A stretch of DNA of 64,000 nt from Dysgonomonas sp. Marseille-P4677 (GCF_016652235.1 NZ_JAEPKU010000004.1:18333-82332); one strand, 5' to 3'. Counted from the stretch's first letter, positions 36,628 through 46,743 are shown. Made by a program: numbers and translations. The notes: generated by a model not told the origin, from the sequence alone.

Positions 36628-36674
36628 TAAAAACAGAAAAGCAGCATTCGACGAATGCTGCTTTTCTGTTTTTA
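36628..36674. terminator. Strong bidirectional terminator after the GH2 gene
   Basis: The arms 36634-36648 and 36654-36668 (CAGAAAAGCAGCATT and its complement) are perfect over 15 bp, extended by A/T pairs to 36628 and 36674. It lies 26 bp past the stop codon of the GH2 gene and gives T runs in both directions. Confidence 0.9.
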
Positions 36675-36700
36675 TTTCAAAATGCACTTATTCACACATA

Positions 36701-39556
36701 TTATTTTGTATTATAGCCCTCTGCTATTACAATATAATTTTTCGAGATATTTTCGGGCATAGTCAATTCTACAATTCTCTTTTCTCCGGCTAATAAATTA
36801 ATATATCCATCAGAAAAATAAGCAGGCAATAGAACTTCTTTTGTTATTTTATCTACTGCATTTAATTTCACTGCCGCCACAAGATTTTTGGAAGGATTAG
36901 ATACCTCAACCAACACTTTACCTTTGGCATGTGTTGTCTTTATATTTATATTCACAGCAGGTAAAGTATTCATCGCCATGTATGACTCATTCTTTCCGTC
37001 AGTCATCCAATAATCGTTTGTTGATACAACCCTGCCTTTAGTATCTTTTAGCTCCAGCCGTGCTAAATATAAAGTTTCATCTATTTTATCAGGTGTAAAG
37101 CAATTAGTAGCTACATTTGCCTTCACATCTATTTTTATATTCTTTTTATAAAGCTCTTTTCCTTGCAAACTTATATAGCGAATACCAGCCGTCATCGATT
37201 TATAGTCATTCAATGTTGTATTGATAATCGTAATATCATTACCGGGAAGATTCATTTGTATATGTACAGGTTCACAAGCTTTTTTGGCTCCAAAATATGA
37301 ACCCGGAGTTTCATAATCGTAGGTATATGTTTGCCAAATCATACTAGGCCATGCCGGATGGCTCATCCATAACACAAGGCCGGTAGTATTATTCCACATC
37401 TTACTATTCCATGCCTCAAGCATATTTCGCCACGCGTCGTATGTTACGAATTGGGATTTACGTACAAAATCCTCCATACTATCAGGTTTGCCATAACGTT
37501 CCACAGCATTCATAAAATCGCCGAAATTTTGAGTTGTATGATGCAGGTCATGGTATGCCCATACATCGTTTATCGGCCATTGATCTTCTTTTGCGATAAA
37601 CTTACGAATAGTATTTGCAGTAGGTATGGCATAGCTACCCATTTCAGTGTTAAACCCTTTAGCATTTTGAGTATAGTATAATGAAGGATCTTTGAAATAA
37701 CCCCAAGGACCGCTTGTTCCCATATTAAGGAAACGCGATTGCCCGTGATAATGGCGAGTAGGATCTTCTTTTGCTACCATCTCAGACAACTTAATTCCCA
37801 TCCCCTTAGGAGCAAATCCTTCATTACGAGGACACCATACAGCAATAGAAGGATGGTTACGATAACGACGCACAACATCTGTTGCATTTTTCACAAACAG
37901 TTCAAAATCACTTGGCTCTACCGTATCGTCTGTCGTAATCCAGAAATCGTTCCAGACAAGCATTCCATATTCATCACACAATGAATAAAACACTTCCTCT
38001 GTAGACTCACCAGTCCAGTTACGGATAATATTGAAATTAGCCTCTTTATGTAATTTAACATATGGTTCAATACGCTCTCTCGACACACGTTTCATCCCAT
38101 CATCCATACCCCAGTTGCCACCACGGCAGAATATACGTACGCCATTTACCCTAATAGCAAAGAAAGACCCTACAGGATCGTCATTCGATAGTTTTTGCAG
38201 CCCTGATACATCTGCACCTTCAGCAATGGTAGGAAGTTGATTGTCTTTTGTAAAGAATACACGTTTTTCATAATCAAATACAGGCTTACCCTTTTTCTCT
38301 GTCGAATTTGGAGTATAAAGTATTCTGTTATTGTTGTCGCCTCCTTCATTTACCATCAACTCGTAAGACATCTCACGAATACCAAAACGCACCTTCTTAG
38401 TATCTGAAGCATTATTATTTACTTGTGCGCTCAAATGCAAATCATACAGTTCGGGATTACCATAACCATTGGGCCACCACAAACGAGGATTGGTCATATT
38501 CAGTTCTTTGAACTTATCGGGATCGAAAGAAATTACTTTTTCCTCATTAGGCGCTAAGGTATAAGACTGAAAGATATTTATATTTTCAATTTTTGCAGAT
38601 AATGTTCCGTTTATTGTTTTAGATGTTATATTCTTAACGGGCGTTTCAATTGTTATTCTTGCCTGCGTAGTATCAGGAAGTAATATATCTGTAGTTACTA
38701 ACGGATCGCCAATAAGCACATCCCCGCTTGCTCTTAGCCTTACATCTTGCCAGATACCAGTATTACGGTCACGAATGCCGGGAATCCAATCCCAGCCGAT
38801 GGAGGATATGAAGGTTGGCCCGTCTGTACTCAAAACTCCACCGTTCAATCCTTGTCCGGCGATCATAGATTGTTCGTGAGGAATACCCGGATTATTCGGA
38901 GGAAAGATATGTACTGCCAGAATATTTTCTCCGTTTTTATTTACTAAATCAGATATATTATATTCTCCTCGTATAAAAGCACCTTTAATATTACCAAGTC
39001 TTTTACTATTAAGATAGATTTCTGCCTGATAGTTAATCCCATTAAATAAGAGATGCAGTTGCTTATCCGAAATATTTTGCGGGATAGTAAATTTGCATCT
39101 GTACCACCAGTCGGTACGGCTCAACGACTCCGGGATATCCATATTATTCAATCCAAAGAAAGGATCGGCATATACACCTTGATCTACAAGAGTAGTGAGC
39201 ACTGTTCCCGGTACTGTTGCATTATACCATGTTGTGGTATTTAATTGAGGATCAAAAATAGATTTCCCAGATTCAATTACTGTTGCCCCGTCTGTCATTT
39301 CCCATCCCTGTGAGATAATCCATTCTCCTGTCTCTGTGGCAATTAATTTAGTCGGTAAATTTTGTTTTTCAACCCTTTGCGATTTTTGAAAAGGAGCGTT
39401 TCCTTTAGGTAGTTCCGATTGAGGCTGAGGTTGTCTAAGTCCTGTCCACAACTGCCCCGGAATAAAATCCTGCGCATTAATCCCGATTGATGATACAGCC
39501 AATAGCAAAACCATCAAACTTCTTACATACAAGCTTTTTTGTCTTTTGTTAATCAT
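36701..39556 (-). CDS. Family 2 glycoside hydrolase (beta-mannosidase / exo-glucosaminidase-like)
   Basis: The 951-residue secreted enzyme has an N-terminal signal peptide (MVLLLAVSSIGINAQ). It then has a sugar-binding jelly roll (WWYRCKFTIP, GINYQAEIYLNSKRLG), an immunoglobulin-like domain and a TIM barrel. The acid/base glutamate is E579 in WCPRNEGF and the nucleophile E638 in FNTEMGSYA. The overall layout is closest to beta-mannosidase or exo-beta-D-glucosaminidase subgroups rather than LacZ; substrate is inferred only. It is a single-gene unit with its own -7 box, leader palindrome and terminator. Confidence 0.85.
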   Translation of the reverse strand: MINKRQKSLYVRSLMVLLLAVSSIGINAQDFIPGQLWTGLRQPQPQSELPKGNAPFQKSQRVEKQNLPTKLIATETGEWIISQGWEMTDGATVIESGKSIFDPQLNTTTWYNATVPGTVLTTLVDQGVYADPFFGLNNMDIPESLSRTDWWYRCKFTIPQNISDKQLHLLFNGINYQAEIYLNSKRLGNIKGAFIRGEYNISDLVNKNGENILAVHIFPPNNPGIPHEQSMIAGQGLNGGVLSTDGPTFISSIGWDWIPGIRDRNTGIWQDVRLRASGDVLIGDPLVTTDILLPDTTQARITIETPVKNITSKTINGTLSAKIENINIFQSYTLAPNEEKVISFDPDKFKELNMTNPRLWWPNGYGNPELYDLHLSAQVNNNASDTKKVRFGIREMSYELMVNEGGDNNNRILYTPNSTEKKGKPVFDYEKRVFFTKDNQLPTIAEGADVSGLQKLSNDDPVGSFFAIRVNGVRIFCRGGNWGMDDGMKRVSRERIEPYVKLHKEANFNIIRNWTGESTEEVFYSLCDEYGMLVWNDFWITTDDTVEPSDFELFVKNATDVVRRYRNHPSIAVWCPRNEGFAPKGMGIKLSEMVAKEDPTRHYHGQSRFLNMGTSGPWGYFKDPSLYYTQNAKGFNTEMGSYAIPTANTIRKFIAKEDQWPINDVWAYHDLHHTTQNFGDFMNAVERYGKPDSMEDFVRKSQFVTYDAWRNMLEAWNSKMWNNTTGLVLWMSHPAWPSMIWQTYTYDYETPGSYFGAKKACEPVHIQMNLPGNDITIINTTLNDYKSMTAGIRYISLQGKELYKKNIKIDVKANVATNCFTPDKIDETLYLARLELKDTKGRVVSTNDYWMTDGKNESYMAMNTLPAVNINIKTTHAKGKVLVEVSNPSKNLVAAVKLNAVDKITKEVLLPAYFSDGYINLLAGEKRIVELTMPENISKNYIVIAEGYNTK

Positions 39557-39579
39557 GGTAAGATATTATCTTTGTTTTA

Positions 39580-39592
39580 AGGTCATAGACCT
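39580..39592. repeat. Palindrome AGGTCATAGACCT in the GH2 leader
   Basis: It has arms AGGTC/GACCT around a three-base centre, 24 bp before the GH2 ATG. The wider match to the 33225-33237 element is TTAAGGTCA-y-AGACCTA-y-TTATT. Confidence 0.6.
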
Positions 39593-39685
39593 ATTTATTA
39601 ATTTTTCGTAAGTATAACTGCTATTGCATGTTATGATTCAAAAAAATGAATCTTTAAGATACTTACTCCTACTTATTAATTAAAA

Positions 39686-39693
39686 CAAAGATA
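39686..39693 (-). promoter_or_regulatory. -7 box TATCTTTG for the GH2 gene
   Basis: This is an exact TAnnTTTG match on the minus strand, giving a leader of about 120 bases. The leader also contains a short inverted repeat GATTCA/TGAATC (39635-39652). No -33 element at normal spacing was seen. Confidence 0.48.
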
Positions 39694-39725
39694 ATACTTT
39701 TTACACATCTATCACGAGGCAAATG

Positions 39726-40841
39726 TTAATTAACTATTCTATTGCCTTTCCTTGCTTTTACCCTTGCTTTCTCAGCTCTTTTATTAAAGAAAATATAATA
39801 CCCTGTTATAGGCAAGCTTGCACCTACCAAAGAGAAAAAACAAGTAAATATCTTTGACCAGATACCCCAATAGTCTCCTACATGCAATGAGTATACCCAT
39901 GCCCATACCCTGGTAGTTCCTTCCTGATCTTTGAACAATGTTGTACGTGTTATTTCTCCATTTACTTTATCGAAATCATATTTATCAGTGGCTCTCGATG
40001 TAATAGAAGATTTAAGATGAACAGTTGCTGAACCGTCTTGGATACGAATATATTCATAATCGGGATTAGATGATTTCAATGCATTCAGTACTCCCTGCCA
40101 AGCAAGGATATTAAGTTCTTCTTTTTTAGGCTTCCCTTTTCCTTGACGTCCGCCTCCATGCCCTTGCTCTTGTTTTGTTTCTACCCCGAATATTTTAAAA
40201 ACAGTATTACGATACCAATCAAAAGACCAAACCATTCCTGTAAGGGCACAAATCAATAGTACCAGACAAGCATAAGCCCCTAATACATTATGCAGATCAT
40301 AAAGCATGCGTTTCTTTCCTTTACGCAATTGAATCTTAAATCGGCTCCTTTTCATTCTGCGTGGCATCCAGATTATAAACCCACTAACAAGAATAACCAC
40401 AAATAACAAAGTAGATATACCTACTGTATATTTTCCCCAAGTACGACTACCATCCATTAACCAGCGATGCAATGACATGATAGTAAAAAAAGGACTTTCA
40501 CGAAATTCATATATTCCTGTAACTTTTCCTGTATACTGATCCACAAATGCAGAAATACGAAATCCTTCGCTCAGGGTCATTCTATAGGTACGCTTCGGAT
40601 CGTGTGAAACCTGCACATTAGCGACAGTATTACTATCCAGCTGGGCATTGACCATAGGAATCAACTCATCCATAGGAATTGGCGCATCTTTTATATTATC
40701 TACAAAGTAATGGGAAGGATTAGATAATTCCAGTATTTCATCTTGAAATACAAGGATTGCACCGGTTAAACAAATAATTGTTATCATGATTCCAACAGGA
40801 ATCGAAAGCCATTTGTGCAATTGTTTTAAAAACTTTCTCAT
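39726..40841 (-). CDS. PepSY-associated transmembrane protein
   Basis: The 371-residue inner-membrane protein has four hydrophobic segments: IPVGIMITIICLTGAILVF, VGISTLLFVVILVSGFIIWM, VLGAYACLVLLICALTGMVW and a C-terminal IFTCFFSLVGASLPITGYYI. PepSY-like periplasmic parts lie between them. Such proteins accompany siderophore receptors and may take part in iron release or reduction. An upstream in-frame ATG at 40895 would add 18 residues, but MRKFLKQLHKWL at 40841 is the usual family start, and the longer start falls inside a terminator-like hairpin. The siderophore receptor gene precedes it. Confidence 0.87.
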   Translation of the reverse strand: MRKFLKQLHKWLSIPVGIMITIICLTGAILVFQDEILELSNPSHYFVDNIKDAPIPMDELIPMVNAQLDSNTVANVQVSHDPKRTYRMTLSEGFRISAFVDQYTGKVTGIYEFRESPFFTIMSLHRWLMDGSRTWGKYTVGISTLLFVVILVSGFIIWMPRRMKRSRFKIQLRKGKKRMLYDLHNVLGAYACLVLLICALTGMVWSFDWYRNTVFKIFGVETKQEQGHGGGRQGKGKPKKEELNILAWQGVLNALKSSNPDYEYIRIQDGSATVHLKSSITSRATDKYDFDKVNGEITRTTLFKDQEGTTRVWAWVYSLHVGDYWGIWSKIFTCFFSLVGASLPITGYYIFFNKRAEKARVKARKGNRIVN

Positions 40842-40857
40842 GCAGGGGTTAAAACTT

Positions 40858-40901
40858 AAAAAAAGTTCCGATGAATTGAGTAACAAACAATACATCGGAA
40901 C
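40858..40901 (-). terminator. Terminator-like hairpin directly before the PepSY gene
   Basis: GTTCCGATG (40865-40873) and CATCGGAAC (40893-40901) form a perfect 9-bp stem with a 19-base loop. On the minus strand it is followed by seven T's. The PepSY ATG lies only 16 bp after the T run. It may end the receptor transcript or act as an attenuator. Confidence 0.6.
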
Positions 40902-40911
40902 AAATTATCAT

Positions 40912-40919
40912 CAAAGTTA
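40912..40919 (-). promoter_or_regulatory. -7 box TAACTTTG before the PepSY gene
   Basis: This is an exact TAnnTTTG match on the minus strand, just upstream of the hairpin at 40865-40901. Transcription from it would place the hairpin in the leader of the PepSY mRNA. Confidence 0.42.
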
Positions 40920-41070
40920 AGTAATCTTGTTAATTTCTATTTAAATAGGCATCGACTACCGGATTAAACTAAAACTATCATCAATGCAAAATTGAAATTT
41001 ATTACCGACTCTCGCAATCGCAATTAATAGTGATATTTATACTCCTAAATCACCATAAATAGTGATTGGA

Positions 41071-43479
41071 TTAGAAGCGATATGAAACTGAGGCGGCAAA
41101 ATTGCGAGGATCGATCTGATTGATGTAGCCTCCACGATAATAAGAGTTATATCCCAATTCGTCAAAGATGTTATTGAAGAACACACGGGTAGTAACACGT
41201 CCTATACCATATGCCAATTGTACATTAACAGTAGTATATGCGGGCATATCGAAAGGCTTAGTACCTACTAGAGTACCTTCATGTCCATTCGGTTTTAAGC
41301 TGTAGTCATCAACAGGTCTTTTTCCTACATAATAAGCTCCAACTCCTACAGATAATCCTTTCAAAGGACTTCTGTCTAAAGTATAATAAACCCATCCATT
41401 TGCGGTATGCTTAGCTGCATTTATCGGAGCAGAGTCTTCTTGATACGAAGGACTGTTTTTATATTTTGCATTAGTATATGAATAACCTAGCATTACTTGA
41501 AGATTAGTCAGTATACGTCCGCTCAATTCTACTTCCACTCCATTTCTTTTCAAATCTCCGGCTTTATAATAATAACCTGTTGTAACCTGAGTTCCGGTCT
41601 TCTCATCATATTCATATTCTGAATTAGTAAGATTATCTGTAAGTATATCAAAATATGTAAAATTGAAACGAAGTCTTTCATTCAACCAATCCGACTTGAT
41701 ACCGAATTCCCATTGTTTAGTTGTAGCCGGCCCAGCGAGAGTTACTCTGTCGGTAAGTATATTAGCTGCATTTCTAAGATTTGTACTTGTCGTATATGAG
41801 CCGAATACATTCACATTCTTAAGCGGTGTCAACATAATTCCGGCCATAGGATTCCAAGCATCTTCGGTAGTGACTCCCCCTCCAACATTATTTGTAGAAA
41901 TAGAACTATAGCGTAATCCCAAAATAGCTTTTACATATTCATTGATAGTCATCACTTCCTGAGCCATAATACCATATGTAGAGTAATATGTATTGACCGG
42001 ATCTGCAAGCTTTACATATTTATTTATAGAATCCTGACTTACCCAATTAGGGATAACTGATGAATTTACAATATCTATATTTCCTAATGCATATGAAGAA
42101 GAGCTTCTGGTAGAAACATCAGCAGTTCTATAGTCAAATCCCAGTTGAAATGTATGTTTGATACTTCCTGTATATACATCTTTACCAACCAAGTCTAATT
42201 GGAAAGTAGAATTCTTATCATCTCTTAAACTTCTGGATAAAGATCTCGCACGAACATTGTACTGATCTTTGATAGCTTTGGTTCCAATAGAAGTGCTGAG
42301 ATTATCAAATTTGTAAGACGAGCCGAAATAAGCAGCTCTTACACTGATTTTATCTGCTATCTGCCTTGTGATACGGGCAGCATATGTAGTCATCTTGGTA
42401 TTGATGTTATCGGCAGTAGTCCCTAAGAATTTATCATGAGGTATTTCATACATTGCCTCAGTAGACATATCAGCAAGGTTTATTGCACTCGAAACAGGTG
42501 TTCTGTTATCATTCATATAGTCCATTTCGAGAGTGATGGTTGTCTTCTCGTCAGGACGCCATTCTAATGAAGGATTAATATATACTTTATCTAATGAAAC
42601 AATCGGACGATAATTGTCTGAACGCTCATATGCCCCATTTAATCTGAATGCAATGGTTTTTTCCTTATCCAACACAGACTGAACATCGAATGTAGGACGG
42701 AATTGGCCCCAACTACCAGTACGAATACCAACCTCTCCCCCATTTACAAACTTAGGAGTTTTAGTCACAACATTAATAATTCCCCCGGCATTACCTATAT
42801 CTGTTATGACACCTTGAGTAATAGCGGCAGATCCTTTGATCATCTGTATACTTTCCACACCCTGCATATCGGTAAGAATAGACGCCGTTTGAAGTTGAGA
42901 GTCTGTTCTTACTCCATTCTTCAAAACAGGAATCCCGCGAAAACCACGACTAGAGAAGCTTTCTTTAACGCCTCCGTAAGACCCGAAAAGAATAACTCCG
43001 GGTACATTGCGTACAGCATCTGTCACGGTTAATGCACCTTGTTCGGAAATTACCTTATCGGAAATTACTGATATACTTTGTATCTGCTCACTAGGTCGTA
43101 ATGGCATACGTGTAATCGCATCAAGTTTTTCCGGTTGTTTGTAGCGTTCGCCGAACACTTCAACTTCACTCAGATTAGTATTAGGCTCCAAATCAAATTG
43201 TAAATAAGCTTCATTATCATTTGATAAGTTCACCTTCTTTACACAGTTTTTATAACCGACAAAACTAACCTCTACCGTCATTTCCGCCTGAGGCAGTCTT
43301 ATGAATCTGAACTTACCATCTTCATCTGTAGATACTCCTTTTTGTAACTCTTGAACAACAACAGTCGCCGAAGCTAAAGGCTGACCTTTATCATCATAGA
43401 CTCTACCTTTTATTGTTTGGGCAGCAATAAAAGACATATTAAGAATAAGAGCTAAGAATAGAAAACCAAATCGTCTCAT
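41071..43479 (-). CDS. TonB-dependent siderophore-type receptor
   Basis: The 802-residue outer-membrane receptor has a signal peptide (FLALILNMSFIAAQ), a carboxypeptidase-regulatory-like domain (about 22-108), and a plug (VTDAVRNVPGVILFGSYGGV, SSRGFRGIPVLKNGVRTDSQ, INVVTKTPKF). The 22-stranded barrel ends FAASVSYRF. The plug pattern is that of FhuA/FecA-like ferric siderophore receptors. The PepSY protein downstream on the same strand supports an iron-uptake role. I found no convincing Fur box by eye. Confidence 0.9.
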   Translation of the reverse strand: MRRFGFLFLALILNMSFIAAQTIKGRVYDDKGQPLASATVVVQELQKGVSTDEDGKFRFIRLPQAEMTVEVSFVGYKNCVKKVNLSNDNEAYLQFDLEPNTNLSEVEVFGERYKQPEKLDAITRMPLRPSEQIQSISVISDKVISEQGALTVTDAVRNVPGVILFGSYGGVKESFSSRGFRGIPVLKNGVRTDSQLQTASILTDMQGVESIQMIKGSAAITQGVITDIGNAGGIINVVTKTPKFVNGGEVGIRTGSWGQFRPTFDVQSVLDKEKTIAFRLNGAYERSDNYRPIVSLDKVYINPSLEWRPDEKTTITLEMDYMNDNRTPVSSAINLADMSTEAMYEIPHDKFLGTTADNINTKMTTYAARITRQIADKISVRAAYFGSSYKFDNLSTSIGTKAIKDQYNVRARSLSRSLRDDKNSTFQLDLVGKDVYTGSIKHTFQLGFDYRTADVSTRSSSSYALGNIDIVNSSVIPNWVSQDSINKYVKLADPVNTYYSTYGIMAQEVMTINEYVKAILGLRYSSISTNNVGGGVTTEDAWNPMAGIMLTPLKNVNVFGSYTTSTNLRNAANILTDRVTLAGPATTKQWEFGIKSDWLNERLRFNFTYFDILTDNLTNSEYEYDEKTGTQVTTGYYYKAGDLKRNGVEVELSGRILTNLQVMLGYSYTNAKYKNSPSYQEDSAPINAAKHTANGWVYYTLDRSPLKGLSVGVGAYYVGKRPVDDYSLKPNGHEGTLVGTKPFDMPAYTTVNVQLAYGIGRVTTRVFFNNIFDELGYNSYYRGGYINQIDPRNFAASVSYRF

Positions 43480-43616
43480 TTATCTTTATTTATTTAGAAT
43501 AGATTAAAATAATCGAGCGCAAAGATCTCTATATTCAGTTTTTTTCACAATCACAACAAATAATGAAATTTATGTCTACTTATCACTATAAATTGGTATC
43601 CGATGCAAAGAGATAC

Positions 43617-43649
43617 AAAAAAAGACAGCAAGTTTTAACACTTGCTGTC
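43617..43649 (-). terminator. Terminator after the P-type ATPase gene
   Basis: GACAGCAAGT (43624-43633) pairs with ACTTGCTGTC (43640-43649) around a six-base loop. On the minus strand it is followed by seven T's. It lies 30 bp past the stop codon. Confidence 0.88.
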
Positions 43650-43678
43650 CTTCATATATCTATTCTTTACTAAGATCG

Positions 43679-46597
43679 TTATCTCCTTTTCACTAATCTT
43701 ATAATTTCGCCTATCCAAAGTACGACAGAAGTTCCTCCTATAATAATACCCCAGTCTTGTATAGTCAAAGGCATTGTGCGGAAAACCTCACCTCCGAAAG
43801 TAACAATAATTATTTGTCCGGCTAAGATTATTAATGCTACAAGTTCAAAGCCTGCACTTTCTTTTAACCCCGAAAACGCTGATTTTCCAGTAGCATACGC
43901 TTTTGCATTAAACATATTCCAGAACTGAAGCAAAACAAAGACAGTAAAGAAATACGACAGGAAGTATCCTTCACGATCTGCCTCATCTATATAGCTAAAG
44001 AATGAATTCAAATGTTCTGGAGCTGAAAAATAATACATCATGCTCAAAAGCAGGATAACAAAAAGGATTCCTGTAATAAGAATATGTTTTGCGATAGACT
44101 TTGTAATAATAAAGTCAGTATTCTTTCTTGGCTTACTATTCATCACATTCGGATCAGGCGGCAGAGAGGCCAGCGCACCAGCAGCGAATGTATCCATTAT
44201 TAGGTTTACCCAAAGCATCTGTGTCACTGTAAGGGGCAACTCATGACCGAATATAGACCCTAAAAACACGATTAACAAGGCTGCTACATTTATCGTCAAC
44301 TGAAATAGTATAAACCGTTGAATATTCTTGTATAGTGACCGTCCCCACATTACGGCTGTAGCTATGCTGCTGAATGAGTCATCGAGAAGTGTAATGTCAC
44401 TCGCTTCTTTAGCAACTGATGTCCCTGAACCCATTGACAAACCAACATCGGCATAGTTAAGAGCCGGAGCATCATTCGTTCCATCTCCTGTAACTGCCAC
44501 AATTTCGCCTCGTTGTTTTAACAAATGAACAAGGCGCTGTTTATCGGTCGGACGAGCTCGACACATTATCTTAAGATCTTTTACTCTGCTCAATGCCTCT
44601 TCGTCGGAAAGAGCTTCGAAATCAACTCCTCCTATAATATTTAAATCGGTATCTTCATCATCACTCCATATCCCTATTTGACGACCGATTTCTTTAGCCG
44701 TTCCAAACGTATCTCCTGTTACAATTTTGACACCTACTCCTGCATTCAAGCAGCGTTTCACAGCATCGGGAACATCAGGACGCACAGGATCGGATATACC
44801 TGCGATACCCAAAAATATCAAATCATCAGAGACTAATTCTTCTACTGAAGAGTCTCCTTCATCGTCGATATATTTGTATGCAAAGCCAAGTGTACGCATA
44901 GCCTGGTTTTGATATTGCAGCAGCTGATCGTTCACTCTTTCCTTAAATTGATCAGCAGAGATGTTTCCTTCCTCTGTAGCAACAACCTTGCATTTACTGA
45001 AAACAACTTCAGGCGCACCCTTTACATATAATACTTTTCTCTTAAGCTTCGGCGAATCGACTAGCGTAGCCATAAATTTCCGTTCCGTAGAGAATGGTAG
45101 TTGATCTAGTAATTCTTCTTTACCACGAATATTACTATAAAGAATTTTATTTTTATTTAGCCAAAGCAATAGTGCTCCTTCAGTCGGATTACCTAAAGAC
45201 TCTACTTTCTCAGGATGCGATAAATCAAGAAAAGCCGTTGAATTTACTGAAATATTACCTATTACCAAGCGACTAATTTCGCTATCTGTCAGGATTTGAT
45301 CTTCAATCCCGTAAAAATTAGTACTAGCCACCTGCATTTGGTTCTGGGTCAATGTACCAGTCTTATCGGTACAAATAACTGTAGTGGCACCCATTGTTTC
45401 CACAGCGTGCATTTTCCGCACCAGATTATTCATTTTCAGCATGCGACGCATACTCAAAGCTAAACTCAATGTCACACTCATCGGCAAACCTTCGGGAACT
45501 GCAACTACAACCAATGTCACAGCCACCATAAAGGCCTGCAGTATACTTGCTGCAATATCTATGCTTATCCACGAATTTACATCGAAAGGATTGACTCCAA
45601 AAATAAATCCAGAAGAGGCCAAAACTACTGCTACCAAAGAACCTATAAGAAACCATTTCAACCAGCTTCCATTTTTTACAGACTTAGGGAGCTTGATGTC
45701 TTTTCCGGTGAGCTCGATACCATCATAGATTATTGGCAACCATACTTTTACCATTGCTATTGCCAAGCCTATCATCACCGCACCCAACAGTCCTAACTGA
45801 CCCAATGTAACAGAAACATCCGGATTTAAAAATGTATCTTTTACAAATAGAACAGAAAATGTAAGTATAGCCAAAATCAGACCGATAACTCCGATAAATT
45901 TCGCAAGAGAATCTAGCTGACGGTTTAAGGGTGTTTCACCTTCTACTTTTTCTGTGGCCTTTTCTGCTACTTTACCAAACTCGGAGGCATCGCCTACACG
46001 GGCAACTTCAAAAACACCATGTCCATTTATCACTTTAGTTCCACGCAGAACCCAGTTTGAAGGATAAGTCACTCCTTCTTCAAAATGATCGGGGTCTATT
46101 GTCTTGTCAATGCTAAGCTCTCCGGTAAGGCATGACTCATCTATTTGCATAGAAACTGCATCGAGAAGCTCTCCATCGGCCGGAACCTCATTCCCCATTT
46201 CGAGAAAAACGACATCGCCAACTACAATATCTTTTTTCGGTACTTGCTTGATATTACCGTTACGCATCACGGTAACCATGTCTTCATCGTTAACTTGATT
46301 CAGTATATCAAATTTCTTATTGGCGTCCATCTCAAACCAGAAAGAAACTCCGGTTGCAAGTAAAATTGCACAAAATATACCGATGGTTTCTATATATTCG
46401 TTGTGTATAATCGATATACCGAGAGACAGAAATGCTGCGATAAGCAATATACGAATAATAGGATCATCAAACTTTTTTAGAAATAGCTTCCATAGAGGTT
46501 CCTTTTTTGGTGGAGTAAGGACATTCTGTCCATACTTCTTCCTACTTTCTTTTACCTGACTGTCGGTAAGTCCCGAATAATTTTTCTTTCCTTCCAT
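43679..46597 (-). CDS. Ca2+-transporting P-type ATPase (PMCA-like)
   Basis: The 972-residue inner-membrane pump has an N-terminal cation ATPase domain (YSGLTDSQVKESRKKYGQNV) and the actuator motif CLTGELS. TM4 carries the ion-binding PEGL (368-371), and the phosphorylation motif is D411-KTGTLTQ. The P-domain reads TGDGTNDAPALNYADVG, and the C-terminal part has about six membrane segments. The PEGL and the N-D residues in TM6 (NLIMDTFAAGALA) fit the calcium group. A loop around residues 280-310 between TM3 and TM4 (DGIELTGKDIKLPKSVKNGS) looks like an insertion. It may export Ca2+; other divalent ions cannot be excluded. Confidence 0.92.
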   Translation of the reverse strand: MEGKKNYSGLTDSQVKESRKKYGQNVLTPPKKEPLWKLFLKKFDDPIIRILLIAAFLSLGISIIHNEYIETIGIFCAILLATGVSFWFEMDANKKFDILNQVNDEDMVTVMRNGNIKQVPKKDIVVGDVVFLEMGNEVPADGELLDAVSMQIDESCLTGELSIDKTIDPDHFEEGVTYPSNWVLRGTKVINGHGVFEVARVGDASEFGKVAEKATEKVEGETPLNRQLDSLAKFIGVIGLILAILTFSVLFVKDTFLNPDVSVTLGQLGLLGAVMIGLAIAMVKVWLPIIYDGIELTGKDIKLPKSVKNGSWLKWFLIGSLVAVVLASSGFIFGVNPFDVNSWISIDIAASILQAFMVAVTLVVVAVPEGLPMSVTLSLALSMRRMLKMNNLVRKMHAVETMGATTVICTDKTGTLTQNQMQVASTNFYGIEDQILTDSEISRLVIGNISVNSTAFLDLSHPEKVESLGNPTEGALLLWLNKNKILYSNIRGKEELLDQLPFSTERKFMATLVDSPKLKRKVLYVKGAPEVVFSKCKVVATEEGNISADQFKERVNDQLLQYQNQAMRTLGFAYKYIDDEGDSSVEELVSDDLIFLGIAGISDPVRPDVPDAVKRCLNAGVGVKIVTGDTFGTAKEIGRQIGIWSDDEDTDLNIIGGVDFEALSDEEALSRVKDLKIMCRARPTDKQRLVHLLKQRGEIVAVTGDGTNDAPALNYADVGLSMGSGTSVAKEASDITLLDDSFSSIATAVMWGRSLYKNIQRFILFQLTINVAALLIVFLGSIFGHELPLTVTQMLWVNLIMDTFAAGALASLPPDPNVMNSKPRKNTDFIITKSIAKHILITGILFVILLLSMMYYFSAPEHLNSFFSYIDEADREGYFLSYFFTVFVLLQFWNMFNAKAYATGKSAFSGLKESAGFELVALIILAGQIIIVTFGGEVFRTMPLTIQDWGIIIGGTSVVLWIGEIIRLVKRR

Positions 46598-46658
46598 TAT
46601 TTTATTAATAAGTATATTCCTTTAACAATAACGAGTTAATCCTTGTTTAAAAAAGAGA

Positions 46659-46666
46659 CAAAGTTA
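46659..46666 (-). promoter_or_regulatory. -7 box TAACTTTG for the Ca2+ ATPase gene
   Basis: This is an exact TAnnTTTG match on the minus strand, 62 bp before the ATG and after the ispG terminator. No clear -33 element. Confidence 0.45.
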
Positions 46667-46743
46667 TCCTTATTGAAATAAAAATATAATAGCCTCAAGT
46701 TAATTTATTGTTACATTATATGAGAATACTCTACCAAACAATA

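Noticed and set aside
40842..40895. Longer N-terminus for the PepSY protein
   Set aside because: The extra 18 residues are encoded by the hairpin and T run, and family members begin at the MRKFLKQLHKWL-type start.
41033..41068. Short inverted repeat AATCAC/GTGATT after the siderophore receptor, as terminator or Fur site
   Set aside because: The stem is only six base pairs, has no T run, and does not resemble a 19-bp Fur box.
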